Positions 45,720-56,499 of a stretch of DNA of 64,000 nucleotides are shown one piece after another (the stretch's first letter is position 1; each line of letters begins with the position of its first letter). Where the stretch lies: contig OV884009.1 of NCBI GenBank assembly GCA_930367205.1, positions 124,256,639 to 124,320,638 of the forward strand, in the 5' to 3' direction. The notes below the pieces were generated by a model. That model was not told the origin of the DNA, searched no databases, and saw nothing but the letters and a program-made list of their open reading frames with translations. The position numbers and the translations under genes are program-made. The DNA comes from Acanthosoma haemorrhoidale (Eukaryota; Arthropoda; Insecta; Hemiptera; Acanthosomatidae).

Positions 45720-46758
45720 TTAATTTTTTTGAAGTGTAATAAGGACATATTCTGTTTATCATTTGCCTTATTCCGATGTGACACCAGTCTATATGTGTAT
45801 CTCGTATTAATTTAATGCTTAATTTTTCTGATAAAACTATCTTCTTTTTGTTTTTAATTTGTTTATAGATTATACCATTTTTATCTATACTTTTTTTCTT
45901 AAGTTCTCCTAATGCTGTATTTTCATTTTGATCTTTAATTATTTCTTGTAGTTGGATCATGTTTACTATTTTTAATATTTCTTGGGTATTATCTTTTGAC
46001 TCTAATACCGGATTTCTACTAAGACAGTCTGCTTCAATATTGAATTTCCCTGGTATATATGTAATTTTGAAGTCAAATTGAGACAAATAATATGTTAAGT
46101 CACCTAGTTCCTTGTCTGTTCTTGATTTTATATTAAGGTTTTCTAACGGTTTATGGTCTGAATAAACTTCAAATCTTCTTCCAATTAACCAGTATTCCCA
46201 ATAATTTATCGCTTCCTTTATTGCTAAGCATTCCAAATATATAGCTTTTTTTCTTTTTTGCGACTCATTTAATTTTTTAGAGAAATAGGCTACTGGCTTT
46301 TCTTTTCCATCTTGTTGGGTTTGTTTCAGTATTGCACCTATACCTTCTATTGAAGCATCTGTAAATATCTTAATAGGTAAATCTTTATCAAATATTTCTA
46401 GGACTGGTTGAGAGCACAATAATTTTTTTATCTCTGTGAATGATTTTTCACAATCTTCAGACCAATTATATTTTACATCTTTTCTTAACAATCTATGTAG
46501 TGGATCTAGTATTGTTGAGATTTTTGGTATATATTTGTGATAGAAATTTATTTTACCTAGAAATTGTCTAACGTTCTTCTGCGTTTTTGGAGTCGGAAAA
46601 TTGAGTATTGATACTAAATTGTCTTTAATTGGTCTTACTGTATTATTTTCTATTATATGTCCGAGATATTTAATTGATTTTGATGCGAACGTGCATTTTT
46701 TAAATTTTAATCTGAATCCTTCTTTTATTATGGCTTCTAAAACTTGTTTGATATGCAT
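45676..46758 (-). pseudogene. Gypsy B RT connection, RNase H and integrase zinc region
   Basis: It starts inside the thumb/connection region (GFRLKFKKCTFASKSIKYLG, VRQFLGKINFYHKYIPKIST). It continues with IKIFTDASIEGIGAILKQTQ, AYFSKKLNESQKRKKAIYLE and VYSDHKPLENLN (RNase H active-site residues), then ITYIPGKFNIEADCLSR. HIDWCHIGIRQMINR is the His part of the integrase zinc finger. The RT fingers and palm with the YxDD motif are missing before it. Confidence 0.92.
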
Positions 46759-47245
46759 GATATGTTTTATATTCTTTTATCAATTGTTCTATTTTGAATT
46801 TTTTTTCATTATCTAAATAATCTAAATTTATTTTAAAATCTTTCTCTTTAATATGTTCATTAAAATTTATTTCTATTATATCTTTTCTTTGCGATTGTTT
46901 TTGGCTTATATTTAGATTTTCGTCTTGCCTTAATTTAAATTCCTTTACTATGTCTAGGCCTATCAAAAAATCATGAAAAGTCTCATTTTCTACAATGAAT
47001 ACATCTACTTCTTTTTCAATATTGAAAATTTTTAATTTTATTCTTGCTAATCCCTTTGTGAGTGCCATACCACTAATTGTTTTTAATTGTATTTTGTTCT
47101 TATCTATATTATTATTTTTTATAGTTTTTATTAATCTTTTATTAATTAATGAAACTTGAGATCCTGAGTCATAGATCCCTTCTATTTTTATCTTATCTTC
47201 CAATATAATGTTTAATTTAATTAGTGGTGTGTTTACTCGTTTTTT
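46700..47245 (-). pseudogene. Gypsy B protease and start of pol
   Basis: The frame, entered by -1 slip from gag, reads GIYDSGSQVSLINKRL (active-site DSG) and FHDFLIGLDIVKEF (flap and C-terminal strand), the retropepsin signature. After about 150 residues the frame runs into EQLIKEYK and is then broken by the deletion that removes the RT core. Confidence 0.9.
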
Positions 47246-48309
47246 GATTCATTATATATTTCTACATCTAGGATAGAATTGTTATTTACTTTTTTTGGTG
47301 TAGTGTTCTTTTCTCTACTTTCTTCATGTTTTTGGAACCAACATTTATCTTTTGGGTGGTATCTCACACCTTTACCTAAATCTTCACACGTTTTACAAGG
47401 TATCTTTACTTCATATTTCTTTTGAGAATCTAATGTAGGTTTTTTTTGAAAATTTCTTTTATTTACTAAACATTCAAGTTGTCTCAATTCATTAAATAAG
47501 TCTGTAGTTTCTTTTAATTTTTCCTTGTTTATTCTATTCAATATAAATTCTGGTAACCCTACTGCTATTAATGCTATAAGTGACTTTATATCCATATATT
47601 TGTTAAAATCTATCAAAAGTTTCTCTTTCCTCAAAGCATAATCCGTTAACGAACCTTCTCGATATTTAAATGATAGTGCATAGGTTATATTATTCCATCC
47701 ATTATCTGTGAAACATTTTAAGAATCTTGTTTTCCATTCAGACCAACCAGCATTTATTGTTAGTCTTATGAGTGTGGAAGAGTGCCAGTCTAAACTTGGT
47801 TTATCAAAAAATAGTTTCATTAGTTCAATTTTTTCCTCACTTTTATCTATTTGAAATCTAGAACACTCTTTTTCAAAGCTTTCTATCCACTGTTTAGCAT
47901 TAGTATTTTTGCTTGAAAATTTTTCTATGAGAAGTTTTTCTGATATTTTTTTTAAGTCTTTCTCGTTATCTTTCTTCTGTGTTGTTTCTATCAGTTTCTC
48001 TAGTATTTCCTCTAAATATTGATCTTTAAATTGCAGATTTCCATCTTCATCTATGTATGTGCCCTCTAATTCTTTTGTCATTGTAATCCACACTCTTCTT
48101 ATCTGATTTCTTCTCTTTAATGAATTAACTAACTTTGTGTACTTACTTGTCTTTTTCAACTCCACATGATCTTCCATATATTTGAATTCTTTTGGCAATA
48201 TATATCTTCTTCCATCTCCTGTACCAATTGAGGTGATGGCAATTGCATTTGCTTTACTGTCTTTTGGTGAAGTCACTACCGTAAATTCAAACTGCAGTTT
48301 TGACATCAT
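47233..48309 (-). CDS. Gypsy B gag
   Basis: The first ATG in frame is at 48309 (ATGATGTCA); the frame is also open from 48315. About 358 residues run without a stop. A charged, helix-rich body (IEKFSSKNTNAKQWIESFEK, WSEWKTRFLKCFTDNGWNNI) is of retrotransposon-gag type. Near the C-terminus CKTCEDLGKGVRYHPKDKCW gives a loose C-x2-C-x9-H-x4-C knuckle. It ends KNE-stop just after an A-AAA-AAC heptamer. The gag protein forms the particle shell. It is the only intact ORF of this element. Confidence 0.85.
   Translation of the reverse strand: MMSKLQFEFTVVTSPKDSKANAIAITSIGTGDGRRYILPKEFKYMEDHVELKKTSKYTKLVNSLKRRNQIRRVWITMTKELEGTYIDEDGNLQFKDQYLEEILEKLIETTQKKDNEKDLKKISEKLLIEKFSSKNTNAKQWIESFEKECSRFQIDKSEEKIELMKLFFDKPSLDWHSSTLIRLTINAGWSEWKTRFLKCFTDNGWNNITYALSFKYREGSLTDYALRKEKLLIDFNKYMDIKSLIALIAVGLPEFILNRINKEKLKETTDLFNELRQLECLVNKRNFQKKPTLDSQKKYEVKIPCKTCEDLGKGVRYHPKDKCWFQKHEESREKNTTPKKVNNNSILDVEIYNESKNE
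47239..47245 (-). promoter_or_regulatory. Programmed -1 frameshift site (A AAA AAC)
   Basis: On the element strand the gag frame reads tcA AAA AAC GAG TAA. A -1 slip here continues as AAA AAA CGA GTA straight into the protease frame, which is open. Position, phase and heptamer are all as in known -1 frameshift sites. No downstream structure was tested. Confidence 0.75.
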
Positions 48310-48325
48310 AAACAAATTGTTGTTT

Positions 48326-48634
48326 TATAAGATTGGTTAGGTCTTCTTCTTATAACAATAAGTAATCTGTTTCTCTGTAAAACAAAAGTTTATTTAATTG
48401 ATAATTAGTTTACAACTATTACAAATAAAATCTAAATCCATACCTGTAAAACAAAAGAAACAACAATTACAGTTTATTGCTATCACTGTTTACACTTTAC
48501 TTGTTTCACACTCAAAAACCTTTTTAAAACCTTCTGGTCATATGTCTCTAGCTCCACCTAGTGGCAGCCAACTGAATCACGCGTGTGATAACAAAGCGCT
48601 GCTAATTTAATTGAAGAAAGCTTACTTTCTTTAC

Positions 48635-48635
<1 letters not shown>
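48326..48635 (-). repeat. Gypsy B 5' LTR
   Basis: It is the near-identical partner of 44453-44762. The region following it on the element strand (AAACAACAATTTG) does not show a classical TGG primer-binding site. Confidence 0.93.
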
Positions 48636-48677
<42 letters not shown>

Positions 48678-48678
48678 A
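48635..48678. repeat. TA and TG microsatellite
   Basis: This is the other half of the TA repeat into which Gypsy B inserted, followed by a TG run. Confidence 0.92.
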
Positions 48679-49865
48679 TAATTCCCTAGCCATAGCCCCG
48701 GACACAATTCTACATATTATTTAGATATAAAAGAGTTACTATTAAACTTTATCCTCTGAAACCAAACTTTTTTGTACTTGTATATTACTCACTACAAAAC
48801 AAACATGGTTTCATTCCCTCTCATTTTCAACTAATTTCTTAAGTTTGCTATACTTCATGACTTTTTCAAATAAAATTAGGCACAAAGTTATAAGTACTCA
48901 TAACATTTGTTTTGTAGCAAATAAGGTCCTGAGCTATGGCCAAAGATGTATGTTTGGATTTTTTATCTCATTCATATTATTGTCATTTGTTTAAATTTTA
49001 CATCATGTTATTGTAGTTAAAAGTTTATCATTTGTAAGTTATTATTTTTTACATTGTTTGTTTGTTAAAAAAAGTAGTTCTTGGTGTAGGTTAAGAATGT
49101 ATAAACATTCTCTCATGTATATGTATCAATATGGGTGTTCGTGAGTGTGTGTGTTTATCATATTATAAGTATTTTTGCACATAAATGACACTTAAACCAT
49201 TTATTAACAATAAAGATATTAATTTTTTTTCTGAAAATAACAGGTACCTGTATGTAAATTTGTAAATTATATACCTATCTAAGATTTCTCAATGGAAATC
49301 TGTAAATAAACACTCACCAATGACTAAGTATGTTTGTGTATATATATACATATTATGTCTGTATGTACATATGTTCTTCATTCAATTATGTTTAAGTTGA
49401 GTTGAAATTTTTAAAAAATCAAATGTAAACTTTTATCCAAAAAAAAAATTTAATTTCTTTTTTTAAATATTAATGTTGAATTTTGATGAATGATTTTCAA
49501 TCCTGAATTTGCAGATTTGAGTGAGAATTTTGAGTCACTCATCATCCAGTAAATGCCATGTTAATATTTATTTTAATTATTTTTATGATAACTTACTTCA
49601 TAATTACTTGATCCAATTTTCTTTGAGATTTATCTGTTTTAAGAAGTGCCTTAATACACTTATTGTGTTGATGAATGCATAGTTTGTTGTCAATCAATAT
49701 TTCTTATCTAATTGGAAATGCTATACTGTACTGATCTTATTATAGTTTCCCATTATTCCTTTGTAGTTATCGATTAATTAATAATAAATATATAGGAACA
49801 AACAGACAATTATATCAACATAATATTTATCAGTTTCATAAAATCATTTATTTAAGATATATTAA
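48679..49865. other. Long AT-rich stretch, candidate HIF 3' UTR continuation
   Basis: There are no ORFs and no recognised repeats, apart from several AATAAA signals (for example near 49208 and 49307). Before the Gypsy B insertion this DNA followed the HIF stop by about 60 bp plus a TA repeat, so it may be 3' UTR. Confidence 0.4.
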
Positions 49866-50360
49866 CCCTTTTGAGATGGAGTACCACTATACTGACAGTG
49901 AAATTCCCAGTTCTTGGAGATAGATTACTAGGTTACTGTTTTTCGGTTTTGCAGAGAAGCTTTCATATTAAAACGTTTGCTAGATACTGTAGGAGATATT
50001 TTTATGGAGTCATATTGTACAAAAGTGCTTGGGTTTGGGTCCACATTTACATGTTTACTACCTACCCAGTGCCTTGGCTATTTTTGTTTTTGATTGTACA
50101 AGGTATTAATGCAAAACTTTAACATTATGTTCTTAATCAATTATAGATTTAAAATAATCAAGAAAAGCATTCTTGAAAATATATTTATGCTTCACATTTA
50201 ACAAAATAAAATAACTGCAAAACGCTGAATAAGAAAGTGTGATATAAAACTAGCAATAACATTAATTGAGAATGGAAAAGATAGTTTGAAAATAGCTGAA
50301 GTCACTAGGATCATTATGCAGTGGACTGAGCCAGCCAGGCCTCGTGTCATTTCAAAAGGG
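49866..50360. mobile_element. piggyBac-type MITE, 495 bp
   Basis: The left end CCCTTTTGAGATGGAG and the right end, read from the other strand, CCCTTTTGAAATGACACG form inverted repeats of about 13 bp. TTAA flanks both sides (49862-49865 and 50361-50364). No coding capacity of its own is recognised; the 83-codon ORF at 49871 has no match I know. Confidence 0.85.
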
Positions 50361-50364
50361 TTAA

Positions 50365-52840
50365 AAGTGTCACCTCTAAATTTACATTCTCCATCTTTTC
50401 AATTACATGAGAGATAATTACTATTAATTTTAAAAATAGCTTTTTTTTACAAATTTAAAATTTTTGAGTTAATCTCTTATTATTTTTCTAGATTTTTGTA
50501 AATAATAACAGTTTTAGCCAATAAACATATTTTATAGTTAATATTTTGTTTCTTCAAATGGTAAAGGCAATGGCCACACAGTAATAAAAAATATGGATTT
50601 CATATCTTAGGAATTTTCAATTCTACTGTTATATTTTAAAAATATAATTGAAAGGAATTAAATTGATATGATTTTAAAAACTAAAAAGAATTGCTAAGGA
50701 TGAAAGTGCATGTTCGTCACAAACATATATGTATACTCTTACATAGTTATTTAATTTTAATTTTTGTTTAGCAACTAAACAATTATATATTAAGAGAAAC
50801 TGGTTGAGAGTGTGTATGCATTGAATAGTCATGCATATTGTAACTCGTGGTTTTTTCTTTTTTTGTACATACTGTATTCATAAATAGACTTTTCTTTTAA
50901 TATTATATACATCAATATATACCTTTTAGCTATTTAATATTTTCTCAAGTGATTAGTGCACTGATATTTCTTAAAGTGTTGACTGGGAATGGTGATTTCA
51001 ATATCGATTTAAAAAATAATTTTTGTGATTCAGAGGCCAAGCTCAAATAATTAATGCAATTTGGATTTGTATTCTCCTAGTTCTCAGACACCCAATTCTA
51101 AACTTTTATTACCTTAGCCTTTCTGTCCAGATAAAAAGGACTGTAGAGTTTTCTATCAATTGCCTCACATAGGCTAGACAATTTGTATAGTGACATATTT
51201 ATCAAATAAGATAGTGTTTATTACATTTTTAATATGAAATGTATCTGACCATTTTCCTTTCTTAAATGCTGATTTGCTTTCATTTTAGAATTTTTCATTT
51301 TCTTTAAGGCAATCTTAGATTACCAATCTGATGAGACACTCCTTTTTCACTTATGATAACTTTAGTACATTTAAAGGACTAAAAAGTGATACAACTGCTT
51401 ATATAACTGAAGTTAGTAATGGTGCTGCTTTTGCAGTTATGTGACACCTTGACCTACCAATTGAAAAAAAAAAATTGACTGTAATATATTTTCACAGATA
51501 TTAAGTGTTAGTGAGTGTTTATAATAATTGATTGATTTTGAGGTCTATTACTCATTACATCATTTATTTTATGTTCTGATTTTAAAACTTAAGTAGTTAA
51601 TTATACCCGTTGAAAATGCAATGCTGTATTCAGATTATTATGAAGTGCAAATGGTATTTAAAGGAAAGTTATGACTCGTGATAATTTCATTGGTAACTGT
51701 ACTATAAAGGTGTATGACCCCTAATGTTCACTAGTCAATGTGACTATTTAATTAAACTCAATTTATAATTTGCTCATGTGTTTGTACCTACTTTCAGATT
51801 ACTATGTTACTGATTACTAATGTATAGATTACTAGTGTTCTATGTGCAGTCATCAATTACTAACTTTTACCAATTTTAAGCTCAGAATATTTAATAGATA
51901 GGTAGTAGTCCTAACTAAAGTTTATTTAGATGTTATTGCACTTAATTCTGACAATGTTATTTGTTCAATATAGATCTATTAGGATTATAATCACACGTTT
52001 AACATTCAATGTTTCATCATGAATTATAAATTTACCTTCTATTAATGTTGAACGAAAACATTTTAATATTCTTATTTATCGTTTGTGGTAAAGTTTTGTA
52101 GAAATTAATCTTAATGGTAATAATCATTAGTTATATTATTTGTATACGATAACAAATCACTGCCTTGTATTTTATAAGATAGGTTTAATTGTTTATTTTG
52201 TTAATTATTGTAGTGCACTTGTTATTTTGTGTTGTTCATTAGATGTTGAAGTTTCGAATTATTATTCAGATTTGGTTCACTTTCATAAAATTTTATATTG
52301 ATTTTTTTTTTAGTGCAGTAGGATTAGTTAGCCTAGGAAAAATAAGGCTGTATTTTATATTTTTCAAATTAAAACAAAATGTATAGGATTTAAGTTAGGT
52401 AATATTTATTCAATTAATGGATTTATATAATGAACCTTTGTTAATCTAAACAAAATTTTGTATCTATGTGATAATAAAATCTATCTTTTCTTATTTTTTA
52501 TAAACTTCGTAAGGTTGTTATTTTCCCCTAACCAATTCTAAAATGTGGCCGATTTATTATAAACCACCCACCCCTAAAAGGCTTAATCAAATTAATTCTA
52601 CTACATGTAGTATTGTTAAACTAAATTTCTTAACAATTTAAATCAATGTAAAAGCACCCAATTTTTTTCCTCTCCATTTGTAACTAACTCAAAGTCTTGT
52701 TGTTTGCAATTTGGAAATAAATAAAAAAAGAATTGTAATTTAGTTTCCCCTTTTATCTTTGAGTATTTACCATGTATATTAACATTATGGAAAAAAAGTT
52801 ATTAAAGGCGTTTGTATGAGGCAAATAAATACAGAATCTG
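50365..52840. other. AT-rich stretch without recognised gene
   Basis: This is 2.5 kb with no convincing ORF, TIR pair or RNA gene. It has several AATAAA signals, the last at about 52720 (GGAAATAAATAAAAAAAG). It may be intergenic or part of a very long 3' UTR. Confidence 0.45.
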
Positions 52841-54040
52841 CTCACCGGTCTTTGCCAAGGAGCCATTGTCATGATTCAGGGGAGTGTTAAGGAATGAAAA
52901 GATTCTTTTCGTAGCTGACCATAGCAACTGGTCAGTCGGTTGGTTCAGGACCTTTTGTAGTTCTTCCTGAATTTGTTTTAGTTGTCTTTTGTTGGATGGG
53001 TCACAAGAAAGTTGCCTAGACTATCTTGCCCACCTTTTATTTATCAGTAGATGTCTTATGCGTGGTGGCAAGGTTTGTTTATAGAAGAGTATCTGCTTGG
53101 TTGAATTGAGTACACTGGTTTGAACTGCAGTTATGAACTTTTACACAGTGTCATCTATGTAATCCTGAGTTTTGAGTGGGGAGTGAAGGTCAATAGAGGA
53201 ATCAAGACTATTTTGGAATCTAATCAACTAGACCTTTAATAAGAGAAGGTATTTGGTTGCAGTAATTGGGTTTGATATTGATGGTAAATGTAAGAAGGAT
53301 ATGGCTGTGGTTAGAGAATAAGTTAATAGGTTATTAATAATAACAATAAACTGAAAAGAACATGATTCAGACTACAGAGGTTATGAAATTTTCAACTATG
53401 TCTGGGAGTTTTGAATGAGTGTAGGCCAGTAGGTTAGTTTAGGAGAAGAGAAGTAAGGACAGGCCTGAAGTTATTCCCTAGGGAGTTCAAGGTTCTACTA
53501 CCAAATGATGGATGATTGGCATTGAAATTTCCTGCAATAAAGTGGCGACCAAGGGAGGAGTAACAGGTTTATTGTTAAGGCAGTACGCAGATGAAATAGA
53601 GATATAGACAGAGTAAAGCTTTGCCAGCAGGATTGGGATAGTGAGAAATGCTGAAGCGAATGAGGATAGCAGTACCACCATGAGCACTGCCATCTGAAGA
53701 ATGTTTAGTATCTAAGGTGAACAGCCTAAAGACCTTAAGCTCAGGTCCAGTATCGCCCGGCAATACTGTGAAAGAGTTGTCAACGTTCGTAACCTTTTGA
53801 TGATGGACCCCAGAAAGAGTAAAAGTTTATCAAATACAAGAGCACACAGATATTTTTCTGAATTCTTCTACCACAAGGGATTTTCCCTATGCATTGGCTC
53901 AAAAATAGTTTTTTAAGTTCTCAGAGCATCTGCACTTTCTTAAAGCTTTCAGAATTGGTGGCCACAATATATTGCCCATCACACCCTCTGCTATATCATA
54001 GAAGATACCAAGCACATATATAGTTCTAGACTTTTTAACA
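52841..54040 (-). pseudogene. Jockey-type LINE endonuclease and linker relic
   Basis: Minus-strand frames read NILWPPILKALRKC (start of endonuclease), FTLDTKHSSDGSAHGGTAIL, then FIAGNFNANHPSFGSRTLNS (the GDFNAKH-WGSR block with Asp to Asn), and much later LLINKRWARQSRQL in broken frames, the linker before the reverse transcriptase. No RT follows. It is a truncated dead copy. Confidence 0.75.
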
Positions 54041-54712
54041 GTGTTGTTTAGAGATTTTATTTTTTGGGTTTCCTGATCGAGAAGAATTTATGTTTTTTAC
54101 CATTTGTATAAGGATAACCCAGTATACAAATTAAAAAGCTAGTTAAGGGTTTCGATGAGCTTATAAAGTACTCTCTCTTAATTGATTTCCTAAGTTTTAT
54201 TGAATTGTTTTTATTAACTATCAAAATCAGTTTCTCTAACATCCCCTATAATAGCTGCTATATATAGGAATTTGTAACTATGGCCACTGCTGTGTTATAA
54301 AGATGTTTTAAAAAAGTACTCATTAATCTGATTTTATTTATTATATGAAAAATATATTTTTATTGCCTAGTGGTTCTGCGCATGCGCTATTATTATACAA
54401 TTACGTCTTACTTTCGCACTTCATTTGAACACCTTTTATAGACCTTATTTCAGCTCTAAAACTGTCTCAGCTGTTCAGAAGGGAGCCCTCAAAAGTGAGT
54501 GAATATCTTACTATTTTCCTAGTATAGTATAGTGAGTGTAATAGATAATACCACAAAAAGAAGTCGGGCCTAGCGCTTGCCTCTGCTGTATTATTAAGTA
54601 TGTAGTGTAACAATAGAATATTAATAAAATTAATAACTATTATTAAAAATATCGATTTATCAATGATTAAATATATCGATTGACATGAGTGAGTGAGGAG
54701 GTTAAAGAGGGG
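54041..54712. other. Unassigned spacer
   Basis: The 61-codon minus ORF at 54057-54242 resembles nothing I know. The rest is AT-rich. Confidence 0.4.
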
Positions 54713-55140
54713 TTATAGTGAAACTATGGAGAATAAAAGAGTTTCACAGTGAAGTGTTTTCTTCTTGTCTTTAATTCTTATAGGGGAAATTTCCTTAATG
54801 TTTTCTTCTGGCTTATCCAGACTAGTATTAGACCAATCCAACAATGCCTTCCTTTCCAAAATGGGGCGTTTTCCTTCATCTGGACGTCTTACATGTGCAA
54901 CTGTTGCCGGATCAAATAGTACTTTTTGTTTTTCCTGACCTTTCTTTTGAGGAACTTTTCTAATAATATCAACAGTGAGCCTTTTTAGTTCATTGATGTC
55001 ATAGATTTTTCTAGGCCCCTTGTCAAGGCCTTTAAATATTTGGAATTTTTTATCCTTGTCATCATTGTCTACAACCCTGGAACTTAGTGGTTTAGGCGAA
55101 TTACTTCTAGATCTATCTCTGGCATATCGTGATATAAGGA
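54713..55140 (-). pseudogene. Unassigned Arg/Ser-rich ORF, possible captured host exon
   Basis: The minus strand reads RDRSRSNSPKPLSSRVVDND, FQIFKGLDKGPRKIYDINEL, KKGQEKQKVLFDPATVAHVR and PILERKALLDWSNTSL. It is charged, low in repeats and unlike the transposon proteins nearby. A possible acceptor (CATATGCCAG) lies at about 55125 just before RDRSRS. At its end the frame runs into a short sequence (GTGAAACTC) repeated near 56150. It could be an exon or a processed fragment of a nuclear protein. I cannot name it. Confidence 0.4.
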
Positions 55141-55247
55141 TAAATATATACAAAACGTTTGTATTAATAGTATCTTGATAGTTTAAGTCTGTGTAAGACA
55201 CAATTATAAACTAAAATAGATTTAATAAAATTAGTAAAGATAGAAAA

Positions 55248-55748
55248 CTACACAAATGTTAGTAAACAAACGAAATCAATAGACAAAGCACAGAGAGTTT
55301 TAATCAATTTATCAGAAACTTCCGACGTAGCTTTCATTTTTCTAAGAAGCGGACTTGGTTTCATGTCACCAATGTCCAAGCCAGTGATTAATTTCCGGAT
55401 GTGACGATCTTTACTTTCTCTATAAATATTGAATAATCTTTCTTTGGCTCTTGTATACTTGTCTTTTTCCTCCGATTTTACTAAGTCCCAAATATTTTCA
55501 ACTGTTTTTAAATCCAACTGAGCTATCAAGTAATTAAATTTTGTCTCTTTCCGGGTTACATTTGAAAGCTCAAACTGGGCCTCGGCTTGGCAAAACCATA
55601 TTTCGGGCCTTTCCACCCAGGACGGGGGCAATTTTATAGCTACCCTGTCTACGTGTAAATTGGGTTTGTTCACTATGTTCTTACCTTTTTCGTCATCATC
55701 ACCATTTTTGCTTCCGTTCTGCGACATCGTGAACGTCGGGGTCACCAA
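55248..55748 (-). pseudogene. Gypsy gag fragment (third Gypsy family)
   Basis: The minus ORF reads VAIKLPPSWVERPEIWFCQA, EAQFELSNVTRKETKFNYLI and YTRAKERLFNIYRESKDRHI, then GLDIGDMKPSPLLRKMKA. This is the conserved gag of a common arthropod Gypsy lineage (P-FW-E-P-WF-Q-EAQF, then R-LL-GLGD-KPS). It breaks off after DKLIKTL, so only the N-terminal part remains. It is unlike gag A and B. Confidence 0.78.
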
Positions 55749-55999
55749 TTGTCATTTCAACCCGCAGTATTTACTCTACTTTTGCTGGTAATGACTTTTC
55801 CACATCTTTCTTTACTCTTCGTAAAATATATGGTTCCAATTGTCTATGTAGCTTAGCATAACCTTTATTGGCAGAATTATCATGTGGGCTCCAGAAATAA
55901 ACGTTGTAACTTACATTGGCGATGTTAATTCCCGTGATGTTATACGTAATTATGAATGGTGTTATTTTGGCTCAAAAAGATTAAAGTTTAACGCAATTT

Positions 56000-56145
56000 T
56001 AACCACGTGTGAAACATGAAGTCAGACATTATATAAATACAATGGAAAGCACTCCAGTGTTCTCAAAATCTAGGAGACTAGGACCAGAGGCGATGAGGAT
56101 TGCAAAACAAGAATTTCAGATACTGATTAACGAAGGTATTATATC
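56000..56145 (+). pseudogene. Gypsy reverse transcriptase start fragment
   Basis: The plus frame reads [20 protein letters not shown] and RLGPEAMRIAKQEFQILINE, then GIIS. This is the segment just before the RT fingers in Gypsy pol (H-I-T-G-PV-RRL-P-K-EF-LGII). It is cut off at 56145 by a sequence also present at 54738. Confidence 0.7.
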
Positions 56146-56229
56146 ACCAAGAGTTTCACAGTGAAGTGTTTTCTTTTTATTTTGGCTAAAACCTTGTGCT
56201 CAAAGTATAAAGACAGCAACAAGTAGATA

Positions 56230-56417
56230 ACATCAGCAATACACATTGTCGCCCGGACGGCTTCACTAGCCGACAGCTACGACCACTGTCTCTGTCGAAA
56301 ATCGTGAGTTTCAAATCTCCCAGCCAGTACTTACTTTTTATTAATAATAAAATTATTTTATATAATAAATATTACTAAAATGATAAAACTGATGTCAGAA
56401 AAAAAAAAAAAAAAAAA
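56230..56417 (+). repeat. Possible SINE with A-tail
   Basis: GTGAGTTTCAAATCTCCC near 56306 resembles a B box, with an A-box-like CTTCACTAGCCGACAG about 45 bases before. The segment ends in an A run (56400-56417). No second copy was found in the window. Confidence 0.35.
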
Positions 56418-56499
56418 TCAAGGTTTCTAGGGCCAACTCTTACTCCATCGCGAATTAAGGGAAAGCCGAGACGTTCACATTTTATCTGCAGCCAGCTCG

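Larger units (their letters stand above)
44453..48635 (-). mobile_element. Ty3/Gypsy LTR retrotransposon B, young, internally deleted
   Basis: Two 310-bp LTRs (44453-44762 and 48326-48635) differ at only about half a dozen positions. Between them, on the minus strand, are gag, protease, connection plus RNase H, and integrase. TA repeats lie on both outer sides, so it inserted in a TA microsatellite. It starts 60 bp after the HIF stop codon and is antisense to HIF. The reverse transcriptase core is absent. Confidence 0.95.

Noticed and set aside
49871..50122. 83-codon ORF as a membrane protein gene
   Set aside because: It lies wholly within a TTAA-flanked MITE and has no start context or recognised family.
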